NCBI RefSeq assembly: GCF_047496725.1 | Contig: NC_132972.1 | Span: forward strand, 10,379,001-10,443,000 | Reading direction: 5' to 3' | Origin: Anoplolepis gracilipes | Taxonomy: Eukaryota > Arthropoda > Insecta > Hymenoptera > Formicidae | Length of the DNA: 64,000 bases | Shown here: piece after piece, positions 1 through 14,700 of the stretch | How positions within the stretch are numbered: the first letter of the stretch is position 1 | Layout of the letters: the number at the start of each line of letters is the position of its first letter | The notes under the pieces: generated by a model | What the model was told of the DNA's origin: nothing | Database searches by the model: none | The model's input: the letters and a program-made list of their open reading frames with translations, nothing else | Position numbers and translations under genes: made by a program

Positions 1-3000
1 ATTAGACATCCGAATAGTTATTAAATTACAGGTCAAGTCGAGATATTAAATATTACAGATACTAGGTATTAGAATCTGATAGCTAATCGAATTTTCAAGT
101 GAGATGTCGCGCCAGTGATTAAAATTATGTCGATCATGATCACAATTACATTTCCTCTTCAATTACTGCATTATTCTTTATCATTACATAAAGATTTAAA
201 TTATTTAAAATGGTAAAACCATGAATATTTGAATATGATATTTTTCTGTGTTTTATTAGATATTGAAAAGATTGAATAAAATATTCCATTTATCTCATGT
301 TCATTTTATTTAATCATACTTTTTATTTTTTTTTTCTTACAACTAATTTTAATTCTTTTCCACAAATATTGCTTAGCAAAGTCTATACAAAGCTGAAAAC
401 AATGTTATTCAATATAACATTTTGTTGTTCAATTCTCAGATCATCGTATTTCTTGTAAGAGCAAACAATAAATTCTCGCGCCAATATACTTTCCTGGGAT
501 GCGAACAGATGCAATTTTACTAACGCTTTCTCGCGAATATGCGGGCGATAAACTATTCGCGAAGATGAATTTTTTACGCCAGTGCTCGTCCCGGACGAGA
601 TCACTAAAAATAATTTTACGAAGATCTCGCGGTAGCACACAAATGCGTTAAGGCATCCAGCGCGACTTTATCCTGACATTTTTTTCAATTCCGCGCGATT
701 CGCAATCACGAGCAAAATTATTGGTCGTCATTCAGAATCGTTTCATTATTTTCTGACGATCTATTCGCGCGCGCGCGCGCGTCCAGTATACCATTCCCAT
801 TGCATTCCACTCATGAATACCGGAATTCAGCTGGGAAGTTGCTGGAATCTCTAGTTTGGTATAGCTTTACTTTCGCTCGCAGTGTCTGACGCGTTTACGT
901 CATATTTTGTTCGTTGAGATAAAAACGACCGGTAATTCATTGTTACGGACGTCACATTTTTTTTTATGTTTTTGAACCTTCCTTAGCCGATCAATACAAG
1001 ATGGAATCTTAATTATTATCTTTATGCACGTTTTTGTCACGTTGTGTATAATATCATTCAATTTAATCTTTATTTTACATTAGGTATTTATAACGTTCAT
1101 GTTTTTTTTACTCGCGAATATAAATGATAAAGAAGTGACAGTTCGTCGCGTGACGTATGTAATCTTAACAATCGTGCATATGCATCATCATCTGTTTTAT
1201 TAATACCACTGACATAACACATTGCGGCGAATCGACAATAAATTATAAAGATGAATATAAAATTAAATTTTGTTCTCTTCTTATTAATATAATATTCTTA
1301 TATCTTTGTCGAATATCGCAAATTTTCATCGCTTTTTTTACAACGATAATACTTATGAGATTTAATCACAAATATTCCATTCGTGTTTATACGTTTTACA
1401 TCCAGCTGCTGTCGGAACTGGAATTGGTAAATCCGCAAAACGTCGACGTTGTCACGTGGCCAACGCGACGAGTGACACCGTTAAGCCTCTGGAAATGGAA
1501 AATATTACAGAATTATGAGTAGAAGAGAGAGCGAGCGGAGAGTAGAGGGGGGGTCTTTACAGACACCCTCTAATGCTGCGTTCGACAAGTCCAAGCAGCT
1601 ATGATCCTCTTTTCATTCGTGAGAGGACAATGCACCTATAGCAGCTTCGAACTGAATGAGAAAGAAGTGTGAAACTCTCGTTACATCGATACTCGCAGAC
1701 ACAGGAGCGGCTGAATATTTTCTTATTTCATAATCCAGCGACTCACTATCTCGTCACGTTCTCGTGTCGTGGCGAATGCCTTGACGAAGATCGCGATGGC
1801 TTACCTCAGGGGATTTCTCCTCCTTTGGCACGATGCGGTGTTGCGAGAGATTCGGTGTTACACAATAATGCGACAATTTTATTCAAATGCGAATTACGAT
1901 TCAGTTGATCGGCTACTTTAAGGAAATAAAAGTCACAATAACAGATATTGCACAGCAGATCGAATTAATGGACGAATGAAAATTGTTTCCAAAGTGGAAT
2001 TTTACGAAACAATAATTTTTTATGCATTTTTAGCGTCGTGACGTTTGATATAGACACGAAGTTGAATTAAAATAAAAATTATAAATGAAGATATTTAATT
2101 ATTTAGTCTGTTAGACTATTAAAATTTTTTTATAATTTGAATTTAGATCGATGTAAGCCAGATCGGTTTCTATCTATAATAAAAAAAATAAATTTGCACG
2201 AGAAGACTTTTTATTTAAATTTTTTTATATTAATTAATGAATAAAAATCATTTTTAATAATTTAAAATTATTTTGAAGAATTTGCAAAAATAAGTGTATT
2301 AAATTTAGAATTTAAGTAATATATATATAATTTAGATTTTTATGTATTAGTAATAATTAAAAATATATATTATTATATAATATTGAATATAATATTTTAT
2401 TATATAATACTTTAAATTTATTAATTTTATTAGTGATTTTATTAATAAGAATTGCTTTTTTAACTTTATTGGAACGAAAGGTTTTAGAATAATTTAAATA
2501 TGAAAAGGTCCAAATAAAATAACAGAGAATTTTTCAACCTTTTAGAGTGATGCAATTAAGTTACATAATAAGGAAATATTTTACGTCCATATAAATCATT
2601 AATGTGAATTGCTATTCCACAAATAAAAGTAACGCAATAATAGGTTTGAGACACGCTAGGTCTACTTATCGAAACGGATAAATAGAAACTCTAATTTATA
2701 GCACGGAAGCTCTAATTTATAATGATTCCTGAATGAGTATCAACGGTTTTAAAACACCCTATAGAGCACCACGTGTTACTATGATAAAAATCAGCGCGGC
2801 AGAAACCGGATTACATGCGGAGCGTATATTGATAAGTCGACTTTCCAGCAAAATAAATTTGATCGGATTTTCTACGTGAACGATGGCTGTTGGGAGGAAT
2901 GATTTTTCTTCGAATCTGCGGGTTTTTCGAAAAGGATCGTAAAACCAATTTCCGTTTCCTTCGTACAGGGATTTCATCGTGTCACAAATGGATTTAAGCC

Positions 3001-6000
3001 ACATTTAATCGATATAGTCTCTTGCGTGTCTTCTCAATCAAGCAACGCATTCTGATATATATTTGCGTATCGCTATTATCTCGTAATGACGTATTTGATA
3101 TCGTGCAACCGGTTCTCTTAACCTACTGTCCTAATTCATGCTCTGCTATCTCGTCGTTTTCCTGTGCGACGGCACCATTTATTTTTCAGGATCATTATAA
3201 CTTTCTATGATGTATTGGACATTGTTGTTTTCCGCTTTCCTTTTAATGGAAAATGCTAAAAAAATAATAATTATTTCAATAACGAGGATTTAATAATCAT
3301 ATTGTTTCAGTTGTATCAACATTTTAATAGAAATTTTATTTGTAATTTAGTATTGTCAAATTATTTGAGCAGAAAAATTAAAAAGTTGCAAAAAAACAAA
3401 TAATTAACACAGTTTTTTAAAACAATATCTAAACCTGCAATATTTTGCAACAACTACAATTTATTGACTTGATTGAATGTAAATTGTGCTTTTTAGATTT
3501 TTAAACAATTGTTATATATACAAGGCCGTAAAATCATTACATGTTTTTTTAACAGTAGATTTTCTAGCTTATTTGGAGACAATTTTTCTTTAGCGAAAAT
3601 GTCGAAGAAGAGCATGATTTCTTATATACACAATTTCTTTATAACTTTTATAACCTTTAACCAGGGTTTAAATTAAAATTCTATTAAAGTAAATTCCACT
3701 TAAAATTAATTAAAGAATGTAATCTTGTTAACTTTTTAACTCCACAAGTTTAATTTGCGAAAAGCATTTCTTTTTAATACTTATAATTCAGAAATACTTA
3801 ACGTTTTCACTAGAAAAATTTTTCAACAGAAAAGTTTTCAAATTGGCCAGTTTGCTTCTAAAACAAAAACATTTAATAATTTTGAAACATCTTGTATATA
3901 TTATATCTAAGAATATTATAATATTAAAAATACTCATAAAAATATAATTATAATTTTAAGAAATAAAATATCTTTTCTATTCATCTTTTACATCTTTATA
4001 CATATATTTTTAGGTTTATCTAATCAAAATGTTACATCCATATATAGTTTACATAATCTATTTGTATGTAATTTTATATTATATAACATTGTTACAAAGT
4101 CGAGACCAAGCATTGGCACGTCTAAACCATACTTTTATGCTCATATTACTCTTTATCAGCTGTTATCAAGATACGTCATTTCGATATCGTATATCATATG
4201 TCACTTTTATTATTTTTCTTTATACAAATACTTCAAGTTACTTGATTAACATTGTAGAAAATAAAGGTTGCTTTTCTGTGTTATTATGTTATTTCCTTTA
4301 GTTATACAATGTTTATCAGAATGCAAACATTTATAAAGCTATCTCTCTCTCTCTCTCTCTTTCTCTCTCTCATCGATTTTTCATTTCAATAGAAATTGTC
4401 AGACAATGTATAATATTGATTGACACACTCAGATAATATACAGATTACAACTATAGCAAACTTGTTAAACCACGTAATACCATTGTGGATTTTGTAAGCG
4501 ATAATCACTAATTATCTTTTATGGTGTGAAGCGTTATTAATTATTCCAGCTTTAATATTTGTGTATACTTCTCTCTTTTTTATCTCTCAAATATATTTTA
4601 TTTTTTATTACAAAACACAATATATTTTATTTTTTTTTTTAAATACACATTTTACTTTTTATATACATACATAATATATATTCTTTATTTTTCTTTAAAA
4701 AATGAGACAAAAGATATCGCGCATTTTTATTTCTGCTTAAATCATTTGCAATGTAAAATCCTGATATTATAAACTAAAATGTATTGTCATACGCGTATCT
4801 ATAAAACGCTTAATTGACGTCAGTTATAAAGATATTTTTAACTTCTTGTTACAGCAACTGTTTAGAAAAAAAAAAAGAACAATATTTTTTTTCTCAAATT
4901 GTCATCGCTTTTATTACGTTTCTTTAAGATTATTTGTATTTTCCATTGGTCTGATATTGATATGTATATATAGCCGGTTCTTTTCTTTCTTTCTATGACA
5001 TTACCATCTACTGACCTTAACTATCGATATTCCGACCTCTTGCAACGATAAGAAGGGGTTGCGATGGTATTTACGATAAGGTAGTTGTTCAGGGTTACGT
5101 GGGCGCCATGGACTGGTGGGTGTTGTGTATGCAGGTTTATTTTAAACTCATGTCATCACGCATTATTCGGTACGCCATGAGTCAATATCGACCTCCGCCT
5201 CGATCGTTCTCTTTATGCTCACTCATTTAGATATCCGTAAGAGATGAGTTGGGAGGAAATGATATATCGACGAGGAGATAGGGTAAATTATAATAGGGCA
5301 ATTTATTTGAATATATTATCATAAATTTCATGGTCGCAAAATTAATTTTGCAAAATTATCCAATAGCCCTCCTATGCATAGCTATTATAGTTGTGAGAAT
5401 TGTTTATACATACATTATAATTACGCGATTAATTATAACATGCAATTTATCGTCGTATTATTTTATCATTTTTCGATTACGTTGTACTGTTAATTATATA
5501 TGCATATATGTACATACTATGCAGATATGCATTATCTATTCGCCGATCAATTTATTATGTACAGTCAGAAATAGTAGGATGCCGAATACATCTCAAAAGC
5601 TTAAATTAATAATAATATCAATAACATATAAATTTTGCACATAACACAATACTTAAGAATTATTTATATATCAGTGGTTTGTATGCAATTCAAGTTTCTA
5701 TGTCGAATGCACAATCAGATGCGTATGTTACGGATGTGTCAACGACAATATGTCAACTATACACGATTTCATTTGTAAATGAGATCAATAATAATATTGT
5801 GTACCTGCCCTCTAACACGTGCTACGAATCAAAATTATAGTTGCGGCTTCAATTAGTTGACGAAATTCAAGCAACATGTCCCGCAGCAATCCCGTCTGTT
5901 GAAATTGTTATCGACCCTATCGTCAACCCCTTTAGTGAATTCTGATACATGTGGGAACGCGCCGGAAGCACTCTTATCGGAAATATAATAAAGCGCGTCG

Positions 6001-6677
6001 AATATTAATCTTCACGTTTCGTTAATAAGATATGTTGGTCAAGGGTGTCATTTCGAATCATGATTCATTGACGTTCTCGTATTCCCAACACCAACTGAAA
6101 TGCTGATTATGCGGCATTATGTATACGCGTCAATTTGCCTTCATTTGCATTAGACGTTGTGAGTTTTCCTAGGAAGTTCTCTCTTTTTCTCTCTCCTTCT
6201 CTGTACTGTACGTACACACACACACACACACCCACACACAATTTTGCGTGAAATGCGTCATTACATCTACGCACCCTCGGGAAATGCAAAACGTTATTAA
6301 AAATGACGGAGAGTCGTCGGAAATAATTTGCATACTTTTTATTTCGACGGTAAAAATTTTCGAAGCGTCATTTGGGGTCATTTTTCCTATCCTAGTCGCT
6401 AGTGAAGCACGTAGCTCCTTTTATGCTTTCGTATGTTACTTGGCATTTTCCTTAAGTATACTGATTATCTTAGAATGCATTTTCCCTCCAGTATATTCCA
6501 GGCTGTTCCTTAGAATGCGTTTTCGTTTAGCTATAGATCTTTTTATTCGAATGCATATTTTTTATTAATGACGCTTTAAAACGAATAAAAAATTATGAAG
6601 ACTTTTTTGTTTTTATTTTGATAATGTATAATATAGAAGAATTTTTATTCAATTTTAAATCGAGAGAAAGAGAGAGA

Positions 6678-6729
<52 letters not shown>

Positions 6730-7058
6730 AGATTAACAAATTATTTGTAATAATTTATGTTGAAACTTAAATATCAAGATATTTGAGAAGATTAAAAAAC
6801 TAAATAATGACATTTTTGATATAATGTTAAAATAATTAATACTGGTTGTAAAACAAAATTGCACTGCATTTTTTAAATTTGGGCTAGAATATATCAATCA
6901 ATTTATATTCCTACCTTTTATAAGTTTAAAATCGAATGATTGTACCTCTTAATAATTAGTCCACTTTAAGCAATAGAGTATTGTTTGACGCAATATGGTA
7001 AATAGTATGCGTAAGATATCAATCTCAAGTTTTACCCGAAATGTTTTTATCTTTCTAG
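1..7058. other. Non-coding stretch, probably upstream intron of the FAM102 gene
   Basis: No exon could be supported here. The first FAM102 exon seen (7059) begins inside the NT-C2 domain and needs a two-base split codon from an upstream exon. I looked for a donor-flanked exon encoding the start of that domain and did not find one, so the start codon probably lies left of the window. The stretch is AT-rich with a few GC-richer patches (about 540-900, 1400-1900 and 5880-6120). It contains microsatellites: a short (GC)n at 768-781, (CT)n at 4341-4370, (CA)n at 6213-6241 and (GA)n at 6661-6725. The open frames here (for example 6248-6568, hydrophobic, 106 residues) match no family I recognise. 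Confidence 0.6.
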
Positions 7059-8659
7059 AGAGGAAGTGCAGGAGCATACAGTAAGATGGAATGCGAAGTT
7101 CGAGTTTTTATGCAAGATGAGCGCCAATGCATCCACGGGCGTGCTCGATCCATGCATTTTAAGGATATCCGTGAGAAAGGTGAGAGCAAACTTACTTTCT
7201 GTTTGAGCTGAATAGATGAGCGACTTCGGGCTGGGAGTACAGCCTGAAAAGAGAGATATGGACTCTTCTCAACTTTTTTTATCTTCGCAAACATTTTACT
7301 TTTTATCCGCCTTCTTGTGATGCGCACAAAATATGACAGTGCAAGAACCGACGCGCTGCGAAAATATCATCTCATTTATTTGTGTGTTTTTTTATATATA
7401 TAAAATTATATTAAAATGAAACGTTATGTGTATACAAAGAGAGATGAGAACTTTGAATATTTGAATAATTCCATTACTTCGCTAATTCAAACGAATGTGA
7501 AATTCTCGATTTGAAGTATTCAAATAAAAAAATATTTGAATTTATGTATTAGAGTGTGTGTATTTTTCAGAATTAATTTGAATTGTGAAGCACTTTTATT
7601 CAGAAGTACCGTGTTTGTTTTATAACAAAAATGTTTTTGAAAAAGTAATTAAACGTCACTCGTTTTCATTAATTTCTTTTACACCGCAGGAATTGAAAGG
7701 GGGCAGATCCTTTCAGAAATTGGGTTTCACCGATTTGAACCTGGCCGAATTCGCAGGAGCTGGTCTCTGCCGAAGAAGATGCCTTCTGGAAGGCTACGAC
7801 GCGCGACATCGCCAGGATAATTCCATGTTGCGCGTAGCCATCAAGATGAATATGCTCTCCGGAGATATTCTATTTAAAGTGTAAGACGCAATTTGTCTAT
7901 CTAAATCAACGGCTTAGCTAATATTTTTTTAAAAGGACATTACAAAAATTGATGCTTTAGAGAGATCTTTGAAGACTTTATAACATATATTCGCAATCTT
8001 ATTTCTATACTTTTATAAATATTGTCATTACATTTTAAATAATGGTAAGCAGATTTAAATTACAAAACTCTTTAAATGATTTTTTGTAATCAGCTGATGA
8101 TCCAGTAAGTTGATATTTAAAATTTTTTTTTCACATATCTTCTGTCTCTACTTTTTTTTCTTTTTTACTGCGCGAATTGTACGTTTCTATGCTTTAGTTA
8201 CTTCTGTTGTAACAATAAGCACGCATTTGATTCGAAAATTTCTTTTACCTCGTTGTACAGAATCCTTTTGGTTAACCGATCGATTATTATATCTCCTAGC
8301 CCTTCCCCGTCGTTAAAACAGACGCAGCTGGCAGTGCCCGGGGGGCAAGGTGTACCTGGTGTTACTGGTGAGGAGGTGACAGGATCCGAAAGATGCACTA
8401 ATCGGGAAGATTATGTGTCTACCGGCTCGCTGGCGGGAAGTATAGCTAGCGCCAGTAGCGGTTTCGGTAGTCTTCCAAAAAAGAGGCCCGCACTCTTCAC
8501 CTCCGGTACTTTATCCGTTTCTTTTTTATATTATCTGTATGCAAATTATTTACAAAATTTTGAATCATAATTGATACATGCAGAAGTACATTTATGTATA
8601 GCTTTGTAAATTGCTAAAGAGATTAAAAGATAAATTTCTGATATGAGAAATAAATTTTG

Positions 8660-8715
<56 letters not shown>

Positions 8716-11700
8716 TCTTTTAAATAATTCGTATGTGATATAGAACTTCTTAGTGGAACGGAAACATACGACCCGATGACTCTCAGCGACATCGTACCTT
8801 CAGCAATTCCAGTAGAAGCTCTCGTGGAAGCGCATACGGAATCGGGTCACTCGCGCAACAGTAGCAACACCAGCCAACTTAGCAAAGGGTCTGGCTACGG
8901 TTCTTTGAACTCACATAGCCAACACAGCAGACAGAGCAGTAGCGGTGACAGTGGTCATATTAGGTAAGTTTTATCGCCCGTCTTCATAATGTATTCTCTT
9001 AAGAATAGTTTGAATATCTTAGCATTAAATCTGGCATACATTGAATAGAGTGATTCAGGAAGGTTTATATCCCAAGAGAAGAAATTATATTTAAAAAAAA
9101 AATGTTGAGCATAATTAATAAGGATGTCCAGAGTCCTGCTTTTCATTAACTTTTATTTTTCATATCTAATTATGTTCAATTAAGATACGCGACGTTGCGT
9201 AGAAATTTAATTGGCAATCGAAATATCATAAGAAGATTATCGATACTTGCTACGCATTTTTTCTCTTTAATTTACTTATAAATTATTTGATTTTCTGACT
9301 GTTTCTGTGTAATAACAGCAATGTAAGCATGAATTAAAAATCAAAAAATCTGAAATACGAAAGAATATAACTGTTTCTTGCAAATAATTAAACAAATGAT
9401 AAATATATTTATTCATAATTTTACTGCAACAAAACTAATAAACTTTCTTTAAAATATACATAACATGAAATGTTTGGCTTTATTAAGAAGATACTTGAGC
9501 TATAGCCATCACGCTATATCTTGCTTTAAATATTACAACTTTTATCTTGACTCGAGAAAAATATCCTATCTTTGATTTCTTCAATGACATCAATTTTTTA
9601 TATGCGATTTGATGAATAAAACTTGCTTGTTAGCACCTTTTTGGATAACTAACTTTATGCTTCAGTTAATAATAACATGTTGAATCGTATCTAATGACAT
9701 GAATAATCTGACAAATCACTAACCAAGAGAGCGGATCAATGATGCGAGAAAATCTGTTTTTGCTCCAGCCTCAAGCAGCTTCCTCATTCTCAGTCTCTCG
9801 ATTCTAACTACGAAACTCTGGACTCTCTATGTTTTTTTTACTTTACGTATGTCTTCCTTTTTCTTTATCTATCTATCTCTTATGTATTTGAGTTTATGAT
9901 TTTTGCATGCTTGTACATTTGTGTTTGTGATCTTTATAGGTCACCCTCCTGGCCGGTATGGGCACCACGAATCCCCAACTCCTCCTTCCAAAACACGTCC
10001 GCACAACCGATCGACTGTCGACCCGACTCCTATATCGAATCCTTGCCATCGTACCCATCTTCCTTGTCGCACGTGGCATCCAGAACTCGATTCTGGTCAG
10101 CGTCGAGCCCTCTCTCCTCACGTAGCGGTTTAACAGATATGGAAAATGTGTCGTCGACAGCCGGCATTATCGCGAATAACGTTTATTCGGTCGGAAAGCA
10201 GCAGCAGCAGCAGCCGCTTTACACCATCGGAAACGGTTTCTTGAACAACATGAGCAATTCGCGACCAAACGATTGTGACAACGACGCAAACGCAGACGTC
10301 CTAGTGGCACCCGGTATCTTCAGGATGCCCGACGTGCCGCGACACTCGCGTAAGAATTACGAGAGAAGCGGCTTCGAGACGCGTAACGAACGTAACGCAA
10401 TGATGAGCTCGATCGCGAAGGAGAATGACCGGCAACAGAATAATGTCTTCCCAATCGCGAAGCCGAGAATCAGCGCCGCGGGCTGGCGCGGTATGTCCAA
10501 GACATGTGACTGCATCGAGAAGGGCAAAACGAGCCCGGTCTTACGACTGGTCGATCAAGCCAGAGCTGTATCCTCTCCCGATCCTCTCCATAGGCCCGAC
10601 AATCAAAGAGCTCTGCTACGTCCCGCGATGACAGCTCAAACCCTCAGGTAGGTTTCATTTATCAGCGAGTTTTCAGTCAGGATTTCGCGATTCTTTTTCC
10701 GAGAGACAATCTCAACAGCGTCTCTCTTTCTCTTTCTGTTTCTTTCCTCTGGTCCTTCGGCGTCTTTGTCTATCCTCATTTTAAGATCCTCGTGACGATT
10801 TTACGTCCCGTATTTGACGTTATTTCGAATTATTAATTTTTTTTCTCAATCGCGAGATGAGATATTTCACAGAAAAGATTTCCGCGAATGTTTGTGACAA
10901 TGCTTAAAGATGCGTTGTAATTTATTTCTTTGCATTAAATCGTCTCTATTCGAAGGTGAGGTCAGCTCACTTACAAATCGTTAACGACGATTGTATGTCC
11001 GGCATGCCAGAGTAATTGGCGATTCCGTCCTGACGAGCCAGCAGATGCTCGAAGCAACAATTCCTTCAGCGTTTCTCTTCCCTATGCAATACATTTTCTA
11101 TCTTGAAAAAGTTACATTATTCCATATTTAGGTTACATTTAGTAAACTTGTTTTATCAGCCACTTGATTTTTCTTCTTTATTTGTGTATTTTTTAGTATC
11201 TAGTATAGTTTATTTCCGTTTGACTTTATTTAATTTTATTCAGAGAGTAGAATGCGATGTGTGTGTGTATGTGAGAGAGAGTTTGAAAAAAATAAATAAT
11301 ACTTCAATTAGAAAAAAAGTTTATTAACGCGTTCATTAAATGCTTGTTTATCATAACTTTTTTTACTTAAATCTATTGCAAGAAATTAATAACTAATATT
11401 ATATCTGATTAATTTAATTTATTCGGAAATTATAATATACTTATCAGAAATAACGGTTCAACATGTCACAAAAAAAAAAAAAAAAAAAAAATAAAATATA
11501 TATCAAATTCTAAACATATGCAGTAATAAAAATTGATGAATTGCCAGATATATTTGAATTTGTGTCTAATGTCGCTTAAGTATTTTCTATATTCTCTATT
11601 TTCATTATATAAAATGACTCATATTTCATCAACCACGAAAATAATGCTCAAGCATCTATCATTCCTGTGCCTTTGGTGTAAGCTAAATATATGCCGCATA

Positions 11701-14700
11701 TTACATGGCGGTTCTCTAAATAAGGGAATTGTCTAGTGTTGCAATAAGGCGAAATGTGTATCTAGCGCATAGACAAGGAACGTGAGATCAAAGGATGAGT
11801 GTCATTGAAAAAGATGACTGTTATTCTTATCAATATAATATAAATATCGACTATATAATATATTTATATTATGTTAATAAAAATTTTCCATTATAATAAT
11901 TTTTAATATTATCGATTTATTATCTCAGCTATCATGTTCTCGAAATTATAATGAGACTCATCCAAGCAAATCCTTAATTATTATGAAATCAAACCTATAT
12001 ATAAATAGATATTTTATAAAAATAAGAAAAATGGCAAAAAAATTAGAAGTTAATAATTGAAGAAATAGTAACAAATAATAAATTTTTCTCGATTTTTCTA
12101 AAAATTCTTTTATATACGATACTTCTTTTCGAGTTATTATGAAGATAAATAATGCAAAGATAGAATTGAGAATATATTTCAGTAAATAAATATGTAAAGT
12201 GTTACATGACTTATAATTGAAATAAATAACAACAGATTGTTATTCTTAATCGCGTTATCGATATTCGACCGTTCTAGTTAAGGATTGTCTATGCGCGTGC
12301 AAATAAAGGAGTGCTGAAAAAAGGCGTACGCGGCGGCTATGCTTCCAGTTTGGATGGCTTTGTGAATCCTTGCAGGGGTATTGGCGGAGGCCACCGAAAG
12401 TTGCTGGACGGGGCGGGGGGCAAGCTGGCTACGGTCGCCACCAGTCCAGCGGACTCCGAAGAGTCCTCATTAGGGGTACCGGAAGTCGCTCCATCGAACT
12501 TGCAGCATCGAAACAGCATTACCCCACCGTCAGTCCATGCTTTCGTCTTACGTATACCTTTTCCTCATGCATATATGTATCTCGCTTTTCATCTCCTATC
12601 GCAGAAATATAAAAGCTCTCTCATTCTTGTCTTATAAACAATGCTTAACATCATCCTGGCTTATAAACATTATTTTATCTTAACGATTGATGCATGTAAA
12701 GATAATTTTTACTTCCCCTCCCTCCAATATTATAAGAGTTTCAAACGATATAATATATATCTTGTTATAGTTTACTATATGAGATTGATGATATTAAGTC
12801 TTAGCATGATCATTATTTACGTAATTTATTAAGTTTAATTGTTACCAAATTACCAAATTATTAGCATATATGTATATTTATTTATTTATAACTATATTAT
12901 AATTATATATGAGAAAAATTGAGACTAAAGATGAAATATTAAAATTAAGGTAGAGATCAAATACTGCAAGAAAAACAGAGAATTCACATGAATAATGTAT
13001 TGTATTTACTTTCTCCAGTTTCACATATGTAAGTGTTGTAACTATACGTATCCATTTTATATAGACTGCCTTAAAAATACAATGAGCGAGTTTCAATCTC
13101 TGAATTATCATGTAAAATATTTCGCGCGAAAGAGACCGAAGCCAAATTATTTGTTTTAATTGCGTGTCGGAATGAAAGTGTGATGAAATGAGCCTTGAAC
13201 TGACCATTCGAAATTTCTGAGAACGGACGGATCTTAATGAGACTTAAGTGCTCTCCACGCTCGTTGCGGACGAGCTTTAATGAACGAAATCTAATTTCAC
13301 GCGCTTACAATGAGATGATTTACATTTTGCGGGGAGGGGAGGGGGGAGGGATAGTCATCGGATCATCGTTTGGTGATGAAAACCATACGCATGTCAACGT
13401 GCTTTCCTCGAAAAGACGTTGGTTCTGCCACGTATATCTTGGCAGAGATGATTATTTGTATTGATGTCTGCGAACTTCTTGCTCGTTACCACAATTAATT
13501 TGAAAAATTTCTGCTTGTATGACTTATAGCATGTTAGAGACGCACGCACGAGACGCATGCTTGTTACACATGAAACGCGCGATTCTTCCATAAAAATTCG
13601 TCCAACTTATATTTTTATGCATCACACACGCATTCCTCCAACTTCGTATTTAATAGAAATAATACAGTATTGTGAATTCATTCGAATACTTCATGTTTAT
13701 GTAAATTGTTTCGTTATTTTTATTTGTGTTAAATAATCTTGATGATGGAATTTGTTTAAAATCAATTTGGAGATTAATTTTCTTTAATAAGATAATTTTT
13801 TACCTGTAAACACAAGAGAGCAAAATTCTAAAACATTTCCGACGCATTTAGCTTTTATTTTCAGAAATACAATAAATAGAAATGAAAATCAATTCTCAAT
13901 AAAATTTAAATAGAAAGTTTTTGCTTTTATTTTGTTTGTTTACTCTCAATATTGTCAATACAAAAGATATTTAATATTGCAAATTAAGAAATTGCGGCAA
14001 GTAATTATTCCATTTATCAATAAGTCTCGTAAATTTTGCCTTAAATTTAAAGCCTTATATTTATAAATACATATATTTATAAATTATTTTAAATTACATG
14101 TTACATTTGAATCGATTAAATTAATCTCAAATTAATTTGCCAATCATTGTATGCTTTTGCTTTTATCCTCGGAGAGGATAAACTTTTTCCATAGCATATC
14201 GATAATCTTCTTTTTCTTCTTTCGCTAAGAAAATAATTCTATTAGTTTTATCTCTTGCTCTAATTATATTGAGTTAGCACTTAATGCGTTTAAGATAATC
14301 GTCTCTTTTGCTCTTCCTCTCTGCAATCTCTTTCTTTCGTTTAAGTGACAATCTTTCTTCCGACTTTTAATCGTCTTGACCGTCACCCGCGTGAATTGTC
14401 TCCCTTATATATAAATTAACTTTGATTATCCCCTCACTCGACAAAGACGCATTTATCTTTTTGTACGTTTATCGGACACTCATGTTGCACCGTGGTGTTT
14501 TCCATTCGACCTTATCGAATGAACGCGTTGTGCACGCGATATGCACACTCGGCGAACATTCACCTCTTTAATCAGACAGATCCTCCGAGCACATTGGCAT
14601 GGAATCTGCCATTTGTATTAACACTTTTTAATTTTTAAATATGTTTAAACTATGTAATTACTTGTATTTCTGACATGTTATATTTATTGTCTGTGTAAAT

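Noticed and set aside
9903..10133. Alternative frame in the large FAM102 exon reading GHPPGRYGHHESPTPPSK
   Set aside because: It looks protein-like, but its phase does not match the upstream donor and it stops at 10133. The frame continuing exon 8744-8963 stays open to the donor.
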